Of a stretch of DNA of 64,000 bases, positions 18,631 to 25,610 are shown piece after piece (the first letter of the stretch is position 1; every line of letters begins with the position of its first letter). The position numbers and the translations under genes are program-made. The DNA is taken from the NCBI RefSeq assembly GCF_000482705.1, contig NZ_AXWO01000003.1, positions 248,001 to 312,000 on the forward strand. The letters are read 5' to 3'. This stretch comes from Glycomyces arizonensis DSM 44726 (GTDB lineage Bacteria; Actinomycetota; Actinomycetes; Mycobacteriales; Micromonosporaceae). The notes below the pieces were generated by a model, which was not told the origin of the DNA, did no database searches, and saw nothing but the letters and a program-made list of their open reading frames with translations.

Positions 18631-19751
18631 GCGCAGACCTGGAACGGTGGCGGCTGATCCTCGGCCCCGCCGCCGAGCAGCACTGCGGAGGACTGTCGGA
18701 CGAAGGCCGGGGCCGCGACGCCGCCCTCGAATGGCTCTACAGCCGCGACGACGACCTCGACAAGCGCGAGATCCGCCGCGGCGGCGCCCGCGGCGCGGGC
18801 AGCGGGGACTCCGTGCTCAACACCGTGGACTGGCTCGACGAGATCCACCGGCTCTTCCCCAAGGAGACCGTCGAACGGCTCGAGCGGGACGCCATCGAAC
18901 GCTACGAGATCGACGACATCGTCACCAACGCCGACGTCCTCGAACGCGTCGAACCGAACCCGGCGCTCCTCAAGGCCGTGCTGCGCACCAAGCACCTGAT
19001 GAACCCCCAGGTCCTGGCCGCCGCGCGCCGCATCGTCGCCGAAGTGGTCCGCCAGCTCGTCGAGAAGCTCTCCGTCCAGGTCCGCACCGCCTTCACCGGC
19101 AGCCGCGCCCGCCGCCCCAGCCACCACCGCCGCGCCCGCGACTTCGACCTGCGCCGCACCATCAAGGCCAACCTCAAGCACTACGACCCCGAGCGGAACC
19201 GGATCGCGATCGAGCGGCCGCACTTCCACTCGCGCACCGCCCGCAGGCTCGAGCAGTGGCAGATGATCCTCGTCGTCGACCAGTCCGGCTCGATGGCCGG
19301 ATCGGTCATCCACTCCGCGGTCACCGCCTCGTGCCTGTACGCCCTGCCGGGCCTCAAGACGCACCTGGTCGCCTTCGACTCAAGCGTCGTCGACCTCACC
19401 AGCGACGTCGACGACCCGGTCGAACTGCTCATGAAGGTCCAGCTCGGCGGCGGCACCGACATCGCACGGGCCGTCGACTACGCGGCCGGGCTCGTCGAGA
19501 ACCCCAGGCGCTCGATCATCGCGCTCGTCACCGACTTCTACGAGGGCGGCGACCCCTCGCGCCTCGTCAACACCGTCAAGCAGCTGTGCGAGCAGGGAAC
19601 CGAGTTCCTCGGACTGGCCGCATTGGACGAGGACGCCAACCCCTCGTACGACCGGGACCTCGCCGGGCGCCTGGCGTCCGCGGGCGCCCACATCGGCGCC
19701 ATGACGCCCGCGCACCTCGCCGAATTCGTCGCCGAAAGGCTGGGCAAGTGA
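18627..19751 (+). CDS. VWA domain protein (YehP-like)
   Basis: Protein of 374 residues with a C-terminal von Willebrand factor A domain. The metal-ion adhesion site is intact: DQSGSMAG (Asp218, Ser220, Ser222) and the downstream Thr in LGGGTDIARA. The N-terminal half is helical and highly basic near residues 158-180 (RARRPSHHRRARDFDLRR). VWA proteins of this type are the usual adaptor or effector partners of MoxR ATPases. The start overlaps the DUF5682 stop by 4 nt and has AAGGAG upstream. Size and order match E. coli yehP. It probably works in one complex with the neighbouring ATPase. Confidence 0.9.
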   Translation: MSADLERWRLILGPAAEQHCGGLSDEGRGRDAALEWLYSRDDDLDKREIRRGGARGAGSGDSVLNTVDWLDEIHRLFPKETVERLERDAIERYEIDDIVTNADVLERVEPNPALLKAVLRTKHLMNPQVLAAARRIVAEVVRQLVEKLSVQVRTAFTGSRARRPSHHRRARDFDLRRTIKANLKHYDPERNRIAIERPHFHSRTARRLEQWQMILVVDQSGSMAGSVIHSAVTASCLYALPGLKTHLVAFDSSVVDLTSDVDDPVELLMKVQLGGGTDIARAVDYAAGLVENPRRSIIALVTDFYEGGDPSRLVNTVKQLCEQGTEFLGLAALDEDANPSYDRDLAGRLASAGAHIGAMTPAHLAEFVAERLGK

Positions 19752-19860
19752 CCCACGCCCGTCACGCCCGCCCGTCGCCCACCGCCGCCCGACATCGGAA
19801 GCGCTTCGCGCTCGCGGTGCCAAGCCGGCGCCGCTTCGCGACGCCTCTCCCCAAACCGGA
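19752..19860 (+). other. 109-bp gap before the SWIM gene
   Basis: There is no gene here. The gap contains repeats of CGCTTCGCG around 19799-19838 that can fold into weak hairpins. This is the only break of more than 60 bp in the run from DUF4132 gene 3 to the SWIM gene, so the SWIM gene may be partly uncoupled. Confidence 0.4.
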
Positions 19861-21792
19861 GTGAACACTGTGCTCAGAGAAGACCTCCTCGCCCTCACCC
19901 CCGAGGGCCTCGCCGCGCTCGCCAACCGCGGCCTGGTCAAACGCGCCGCCAAGGAACTCGACGCCGGGACCGTCCCCGAACTCGACGTCGCCGCCGACGG
20001 CGCCGTCCGCGCCATCTTCCCCGACGGCACCGAGACCACCCTGCCCGCCGAAGGCGGCCTGGAGGCCGCCGCCTGCACCTGCTCGGCCACCGCGAAATGC
20101 CGCCACCGCGTCGGCGCCGTCCTCGCCTACCAGCGCCGCCACGAAGCCCCGAGCACCACCGCCGAAGCGACCGCCACTCCCGCATCGATCACCGACGAGC
20201 AGCTGCGCGAAGCGGTCGACCGCCACGCCCTCACCGCCGCCGAGAAGACCCGCCGCGCCGGGTACACCGCCAAGCTCACCTGGCCCGGCCCCGACCGGCC
20301 CGCCGTCGCCGAACTGCCCACCTGCACCATCTCGTTCCTCGTCCCCGGACAGCTCGGCTACGTCCACTCCGACGCGACCGGCCCCGCCCGCGACACCGGC
20401 ATCGTCCTCGCCGTCTGGGCCTTCCGCGAAGCCGAGGCCACCGAGGCGACCTCGATCAGCGTCGGCGGCGGCGCGAGCGAGGCCGAGCTCTCCGAGGCCA
20501 CGACGCTCGCCGAGCAGGTGCTCCTCGGCGGCGTCGAGAGCGTCGACGGCGTCCTGGCCGCCGCGCTCACCCGCGAAGCCGAGTCCCTGACCAAGCGCCG
20601 GATGCACTGGCCCGCGGGCGCCATGCGCGACCTCATCGGTCAAGTCCAGCGCTACCGCGAACGCTCGGCCTCCTACGACCCGCAGCGCTTCGCCGCACTC
20701 CTGGCCGAACTGCCCGCCCGCCACCGCGCCGGCCGCTCGCCTTCGGGCACGCCGAACTCGCAGGTCCTCGGCAGCGACGAAGTCGACCAGACGCCCCTGA
20801 AACTCGTGCGGCTCACCGCCCTCGGCTGCCGCATCGGCACCGACGGCGAACGCCGGACCGCCGAGCTGTTCCTCGCCCACCCCGAGACCGGCATGGTCCT
20901 CACCGTCGCCCGCGACTGGGAGATCCCCGAAGACCGGCCCCTCACCGGCCACGACCTGGCCGGGCGCCGCCTCGCCGGGTGCCGGATCGGCACGCTCGCC
21001 GCGGGCAACGTCGTCTCCGAGGCCGCCAGCCGCACCGCCGCCCGCGCCCTCAAGCTCGGCACCGGCCGCCTCGCCAAGACCCAGGTGCTCCCGCTGGGCC
21101 GCTCCTGGGACGAGCTGCCCGCGAGCCTGCGCGTCACCGATCTCGACGCCGCCCGCGAGCAGCTGTCCGCGATGCCGCCGGGCATGATCCGCCCGCGCGT
21201 CGCCGCCGAACTCGTCCGCGTCGTCGCCGTCGACCGGATCGAGACGGCCGGATACGATCCCGCCTCGCAGACCTTCGAAGCGGTCTTCACCGCCCCGGGC
21301 GGCGGCAGCGCCCGCCTGCTGGCCGTCCACCGCGCCGCCGCCCCCGGCGCGCTCGAAGCCATCGAGGCCGCCCTGGCCCGAGGGACGCGGGCGATCGCCG
21401 GGACGCTGCGCCGCCACCGCGGCGAGCTCGTCGTCGAGCCCACCGCGCTCCTCACCGACGAGGGCCCCGTCGTCCCCGACCTCGCGCCCGGCGACGACTC
21501 GGCCGAACTCGGCGCCGCGGCTGAGACCGAACGCGATCCCCTCGCGGCCGCCCTCGACGGCGCGCTCGACGTCTGCGCCGATCTCGCCCACCGCGGGCTG
21601 CGACAGGCCCGCGAGCCCTCCCGTCAGCGCGTCGAAGCCGCCGCCGCTACACTGCACCGTGTCGGGTTGCGAAGGGCCGCAATTGATTTCGTCCACCTGT
21701 CCAAAACGTTGGGCGAAGACGACGACGCCGCGCGAACCGCGGCCTGGACCGAAGCCGCCATCCGGACGCTCGTCACCGCCGAGCTACACTGA
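19861..21792 (+). CDS. SWIM zinc-finger protein (YehQ-like)
   Basis: Protein of 643 residues. A SWIM zinc finger is visible near the N-terminus as C72-T-C74-x5-C80-R-H82, the CxC...CxH pattern used for nucleic-acid or protein binding. The remainder has no recognised catalytic motif. The GTG start at 19861 has a CCGGAG site partly overlapping upstream sequence. Length and position match E. coli yehQ, which ends the same gene set. It could supply target recognition for the MoxR/VWA complex; that is inference. It is the last gene of the block; malic enzyme follows after 147 bp. Confidence 0.85.
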   Translation: MNTVLREDLLALTPEGLAALANRGLVKRAAKELDAGTVPELDVAADGAVRAIFPDGTETTLPAEGGLEAAACTCSATAKCRHRVGAVLAYQRRHEAPSTTAEATATPASITDEQLREAVDRHALTAAEKTRRAGYTAKLTWPGPDRPAVAELPTCTISFLVPGQLGYVHSDATGPARDTGIVLAVWAFREAEATEATSISVGGGASEAELSEATTLAEQVLLGGVESVDGVLAAALTREAESLTKRRMHWPAGAMRDLIGQVQRYRERSASYDPQRFAALLAELPARHRAGRSPSGTPNSQVLGSDEVDQTPLKLVRLTALGCRIGTDGERRTAELFLAHPETGMVLTVARDWEIPEDRPLTGHDLAGRRLAGCRIGTLAAGNVVSEAASRTAARALKLGTGRLAKTQVLPLGRSWDELPASLRVTDLDAAREQLSAMPPGMIRPRVAAELVRVVAVDRIETAGYDPASQTFEAVFTAPGGGSARLLAVHRAAAPGALEAIEAALARGTRAIAGTLRRHRGELVVEPTALLTDEGPVVPDLAPGDDSAELGAAAETERDPLAAALDGALDVCADLAHRGLRQAREPSRQRVEAAAATLHRVGLRRAAIDFVHLSKTLGEDDDAARTAAWTEAAIRTLVTAELH

Positions 21793-21835
21793 CCCGCCTC
21801 TGGGAGATCCCCGGTCTCGGCGAAGCTCGCGAGCC

Positions 21836-21943
21836 ATGAATCAGCAGAGCTCTGTCTCCAGCCACGCGAACGACCGGCGCAGCACCGTCCGGGTTCGACA
21901 GTCGGCGATCATCATCGAAGCAATGAGGCTTGAAACCACGTGA
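21836..21943 (+). CDS. Possible 35-residue ORF upstream of malic enzyme
   Basis: ATG 21836 opens a 35-codon frame whose TGA overlaps the GTG start of the malic enzyme gene (GTGA). The stretch is less GC-rich than its surroundings and codon use is not typical. No convincing ribosome site is visible. It may be a leader peptide or chance. Confidence 0.2.
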   Translation: MNQQSSVSSHANDRRSTVRVRQSAIIIEAMRLETT

Positions 21944-23076
21944 TCGACATGCAGGACCCGATATTCCTCGCCCACCGCGGCGGAAAACTGCGCACCGCCG
22001 CCACCGTCCCACTCGACAGCCGAGAGGACCTCTCCATCGCCTACACGCCCGGCGTCGCCCGCGTCTGCGAGGCCATCGCCGACGACGCCGCGCTCGCCCG
22101 CGACTACACCTGGCGGTCCAACCTGGTCGCCGTCGTCACCGACGGCACCGCCGTGCTCGGCCTCGGCGACATCGGACCGGCCGCGTCCCTGCCGGTCATG
22201 GAGGGCAAAGCGGCCCTGTTCCGGCAGTTCGCGGGCGTCGACGCCGTCCCGATCTGCCTCGACACCACCGACCCCGACGCGATCGTGGCGGCCGTGACCG
22301 CCATCGCCCCCTCCTTCGGCGGCATCAACCTCGAAGACATCGCGGCGCCGCGCTGCTTCGAGGTCGAATCGCGGCTCAAGGCCGCCCTCGACATCCCCGT
22401 CTTCCACGACGACCAGCACGGCACCGCCGTCGTCGTCCTCGCCGCGCTCCGGGGCGCCCTGCGGCTCCAGGGCCGCGAGACGGGCGACGTCACCGCCGCC
22501 GTCGTCGGGGCCGGGGCCGCGGGCGTCGCCATCACCGAGATCCTCCGCTTCGCGGGCGTCGGCGACATCATCGTCTGCGACTCGACCGGCATCATCCACC
22601 CCGGCAGGGAGCGGCTGAGCCCGGTCAAGGAGGAGCTCGCCAAGGCCACCAACCGCTTCGGGCGCACCGGCGGCGTCGCCGAGGCCCTGGACGGCACCGA
22701 CGTCCTCATCGGCGTCTCCGGCGGCCTCGTCCCCGAATCGGCGCTCGCCGGGATGGCCGACGACGCGATCGTGTTCGCCCTGGCCAACCCGAGGCCCGAA
22801 GTGGACCCGGCCGTCGCCGCGAAGCACGCCGCGATCGTCGCCACCGGCCGCAGCGACTTCCCCAACCAGATCAACAACGTCCTGGCCTTCCCCGGGATCT
22901 TCCGCGGCGCCCTCGACGCCGACGCGAAGGACATCACCGAGGACATGAAGCTCGCCGCCGCGGAGGCGATCGCCGATTGCGTCGGCGACGACCTGGCCGC
23001 CGACCACATCGTGCCATCGGCGCTCGACCCGCGCGTCGCACCGGCCGTCGCCGCGGCGGTGAAGGCCGCCGCCTGA
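21940..23076 (+). CDS. NAD(P)-dependent malic enzyme (short form)
   Basis: Oxidatively decarboxylates malate to pyruvate, linking the citric acid cycle to pyruvate supply. The 378-residue protein lacks the phosphotransacetylase-like extension of MaeB. Visible are the malate site SIAYTPGVARVCEAI, the metal and active-site segment FHDDQHGTAVVVLAAL, the nucleotide-binding loop VVGAGAAGVAI and FALANPRPEV near the C-terminus. The cofactor cannot be assigned from sequence alone. GTG 21940 and ATG 21949 are both possible starts; GTG has a weak GAGG 11 nt upstream. It stands alone between the SWIM gene and a sulfotransferase. Confidence 0.94.
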   Translation: MIDMQDPIFLAHRGGKLRTAATVPLDSREDLSIAYTPGVARVCEAIADDAALARDYTWRSNLVAVVTDGTAVLGLGDIGPAASLPVMEGKAALFRQFAGVDAVPICLDTTDPDAIVAAVTAIAPSFGGINLEDIAAPRCFEVESRLKAALDIPVFHDDQHGTAVVVLAALRGALRLQGRETGDVTAAVVGAGAAGVAITEILRFAGVGDIIVCDSTGIIHPGRERLSPVKEELAKATNRFGRTGGVAEALDGTDVLIGVSGGLVPESALAGMADDAIVFALANPRPEVDPAVAAKHAAIVATGRSDFPNQINNVLAFPGIFRGALDADAKDITEDMKLAAAEAIADCVGDDLAADHIVPSALDPRVAPAVAAAVKAAA

Positions 23077-23328
23077 GGAACCGATGCCATGCGGCACCCG
23101 GGTGGCGCTCGACGGGCCCGGCACCGGAACGCGACGTCGCCGGCGCCCGCTCCGCGGCCGGCGAGCCGGTCCGGCCCGAGGACACCCGCTCGGCCGGACC
23201 GCCGCGGCGGCCGGCGACGGCGCGACCGCAGTGGACGGCGGACGGTCGTCGAGTGGCGGGAGGATTGCGCTACGGTACGTGAGGATTACTCCCAATGGTG
23301 ATGAACGCCAGTGGAGAGAGGACACCCT
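23077..23328 (+). other. 252-bp intergenic region before the sulfotransferase
   Basis: I see no gene here. A -10-like TACGGT lies at 23271-23276, about 50 nt before the sulfotransferase start, without a convincing -35 box. The first part is very GC-rich and shows no clear terminator. Confidence 0.35.
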
Positions 23329-24552
23329 ATGCGCCGTACCACCGCTCGCCTGCACCTCGTCAACGCGCTGACCGCCTTCGCCGCCCGTGCCCGGCACGAC
23401 CCCGGCCGCGTCTTCGACCGGCTGCTCCACGAGCAGCGCTCCGTTTCCCGAGAGGTCACTCTCACCGAGGAGGACGAAAGCGAACTCCAGCACCTCCGCA
23501 CCTTCCTCGGTTTCATCGCCGAGGTCGACTCGCTCAGCGGCGTCGGCTGGCTGTCGGTCCGCGACATGGTCGAGACCCGCATCAGGAACAGGTTCGTCGT
23601 CCGCCGCCTCCAGGCCGAACACCCCGAAATCCTCAAGGAGCGGATCGAAGCACCCGTGTTCGTCATCGGCCTGCCGCGCACCGCCACGACCCTCACCCAC
23701 AAGATCCTGGCGGGCGCGTCCGCCGGACGCGGACCGTACATGTGGGAGATGGACAACATCGGCCTGCCCCGGCCCGAGAGCGAGGTCGCCAAGCTCCGCA
23801 AGCGGACGCAGAAGCGTCTGGATCAGATCCTCGCGCTGAGCCCGTCGTGGTCGCGGATACATCCGGTCCGGGCCGACTGGGTGGAGGAGATCTACTTCCT
23901 GCTCAACCAGAGCCGCCTGCACAACACGATGGCGCCGATGCCGGATTACCTCGAGTTCCTGAGCACCTACGACGCCAGGCCGGACTACCGGTTCGTCCGC
24001 GACGTCCTCCAGATCCTCCAGTTCCGGCGCCCGACACCGCGGTGGGTGCTGAAGCACCCCGACTGCCTGGGCGAAACCGCCGCGATTCACCACGTCTTCC
24101 CCGACGCGAAGTTCGTGTGGACCCACCGCGACCCGCACACGGTCATGGGCTCGATGTGCTCGATGGCCGAGTCCCTGGCCTACCTGCACAACCGGCCGGG
24201 GGCCGTCGATCCGCACGCGATCGGCGGGATCTGGCTCCGGATCCTGCCCGAGATGGTCGAGCGGGCCCGCCGCGCGCGCGGCCGGATGCCCCGTGAGAAC
24301 ACGGTGGACGTCGCCTACCACGCGATGATGGCCGACCCGTTCGCGTACGTGCCGGAACTGTTCGAGCAGCTCGATCTGAAATGGACCGAGGCCGACGACC
24401 GCAACCTCGAAGAGGCCCTCGACCGCCCGCGCGACCAGCGCGGTCACGAGTATTCGATGGTCCACTACGGTCTCGATCCGGCCATGGTCGACGAGGCGTT
24501 CGGCGACTACGGCCTGTTCGTGGAGAACCTCACCGTCGACCGGTCGCGCTGA
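23329..24552 (+). CDS. Sulfotransferase family protein
   Basis: PAPS-dependent sulfotransferase-like protein of 407 residues. The 5'-phosphosulfate loop is visible as GLPRTATTL at residues 114-122, and the 3'-phosphate-binding region follows around KFVWTHRDPHTVMGSM. The architecture fits the large bacterial sulfotransferase family whose acceptors are mostly unknown (carbohydrates, lipids or peptides). ATG 23329 has GAGAGGA about 7 nt upstream; GTG 23311 would add 6 residues and overlap that site. Its last 23 nt overlap the end of the convergent ADP-ribosylglycohydrolase gene. No other sulfate-activation gene is nearby. Confidence 0.88.
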   Translation: MRRTTARLHLVNALTAFAARARHDPGRVFDRLLHEQRSVSREVTLTEEDESELQHLRTFLGFIAEVDSLSGVGWLSVRDMVETRIRNRFVVRRLQAEHPEILKERIEAPVFVIGLPRTATTLTHKILAGASAGRGPYMWEMDNIGLPRPESEVAKLRKRTQKRLDQILALSPSWSRIHPVRADWVEEIYFLLNQSRLHNTMAPMPDYLEFLSTYDARPDYRFVRDVLQILQFRRPTPRWVLKHPDCLGETAAIHHVFPDAKFVWTHRDPHTVMGSMCSMAESLAYLHNRPGAVDPHAIGGIWLRILPEMVERARRARGRMPRENTVDVAYHAMMADPFAYVPELFEQLDLKWTEADDRNLEEALDRPRDQRGHEYSMVHYGLDPAMVDEAFGDYGLFVENLTVDRSR

Positions 24553-25495
24553 TCCGCGCGGCCAGGTCCGCCATCGTCTGGCGGCCCTCGATCTGGGCGG
24601 TCCACTCGGCGGGGAGCGCGCCGTGGCCGTAGGCCGCGCCCAGCAGGTTCCCCAGGATCGCCCCCGTCGAGTCCGAGTCGCCGCCGTGGCTGACGGCCGC
24701 CACCAGCGCCGCACGCACGTCGTCGGTGCCCAGCAGGCAGTACACGGCGATCGCCAGGGCCTCCTCGGCGACCCAGCCCTCGCCGAGCGGGGCGCACGAG
24801 TTCGGTGCGGGCACGACGTTCCCGGCCAGCTCGAAGGCCCGCTGGAGGGCGTCGGCGGTCTCGGAGCGGTCGAGGCTCTGGCGCAGGTGCAGCATCGTGT
24901 GCGACACGGCCTTCTGGGCGCTCTCGCCGCCGAGCAGGTGGGCCGTCATCATCGCGAACGCACCGGCCGCCGCCCCGGCGGTCGGGTGGCCGTGGGTGAG
25001 CGCCGAGCACGCGTGCGCCAGCTTGTAGGCCTCGGCGGGGGAGGAGGCGAGGAGCCCGAACGGGGCCGAGCGCATGACCGTCCCGCAGCCCTTGGACTCG
25101 GGGTTGACGCCGGGCTCGGCCCCCTTCGCCAGCCCGGACAGGCACGCGTTGCCCGGGGCGCGCCGCATGTAGAGCCACGGCTCGGCGGCCAGGCCCCGCG
25201 ACCCCATGGGCGGCATCGGCTTGGTCTGCGTGTCGTACCAGCGCAGGTACGCGCGGCGGACCGAGGCGACCTCGTCGCCCTCGGCGGTCTCCAGGAGCCC
25301 TTCGGCGGTGAACAGCGTCATCTGCGTGTCGTCGGAGACGTGGTTGTGGCGCAGTTCGGCCACCCCCGCCGGTCCCCACTCGCGCTCGATCTGCGGCCAG
25401 GAGTCGAATTCGACCTGGTATCCCAGTGCGTCGCCGACGGCGCCTCCGATGAGGCAGCCCAGGATCCGGTCGTCTGCGGTGAGGGGAGCAGTCAC
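24530..25495 (-). CDS. ADP-ribosylglycohydrolase family protein
   Basis: Protein of 321 residues of the DraG/ARH family, which removes ADP-ribose from proteins or small molecules using two Mg ions. The metal ligands are all present: GGAVGDALGYQVEF at the N-terminus, SDDTQMTLFT, and GGDSDSTGAILGNLLGA near the C-terminus. The GTG start at 25495 fits because the conserved domain begins about ten residues later and a TACAAT -10 box lies 6 nt upstream. Longer frames reaching 25690 would run over the divergent arabinofuranosidase promoter. No ADP-ribosyltransferase is seen nearby, so the substrate is unknown. Confidence 0.92.
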   Translation of the reverse strand: MTAPLTADDRILGCLIGGAVGDALGYQVEFDSWPQIEREWGPAGVAELRHNHVSDDTQMTLFTAEGLLETAEGDEVASVRRAYLRWYDTQTKPMPPMGSRGLAAEPWLYMRRAPGNACLSGLAKGAEPGVNPESKGCGTVMRSAPFGLLASSPAEAYKLAHACSALTHGHPTAGAAAGAFAMMTAHLLGGESAQKAVSHTMLHLRQSLDRSETADALQRAFELAGNVVPAPNSCAPLGEGWVAEEALAIAVYCLLGTDDVRAALVAAVSHGGDSDSTGAILGNLLGAAYGHGALPAEWTAQIEGRQTMADLAARISATGRR

Positions 25496-25501
25496 TCCCG
25501 G

Positions 25502-25507
25502 ATTGTA
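25502..25507 (-). promoter_or_regulatory. -10 box next to ADP-ribosylglycohydrolase start
   Basis: Read on the minus strand, TACAAT is followed by 6 nt and then the GTG start. This points to a leaderless transcript. No strong -35 box was found. Confidence 0.5.
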
Positions 25508-25547
25508 TTCGCGGCGTTCGAGGCCGGGAATTCGGAGGTCCTGGCCC

Positions 25548-25583
25548 TTGACTGCGTGATCGATAACATGAACAATGTATCGA
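25548..25583 (+). promoter_or_regulatory. Promoter and operator of the arabinofuranosidase gene
   Basis: -35 TTGACT (25548-25553), 17-nt spacer, -10 AACAAT (25571-25576). An inverted repeat covers the spacer and -10: TCGATAACAT (25560-25569) and ATGTATCGA (25575-25583). A LacI-type repressor site is likely. TGATCGATAA in the spacer is also present in the spacer of the GH9 cellulase promoter. Confidence 0.6.
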
Positions 25584-25610
25584 CATGCTTCAAACCGGAG
25601 GACTGAGCAC

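Noticed and set aside
15236-19751. Magnesium or cobalt chelatase (BchI/BchD-like)
   Set aside because: MoxR plus VWA can resemble chelatase subunits, but there is no large chelatase subunit, and the DUF5682/SWIM neighbours and sizes match the YehL-YehQ set.
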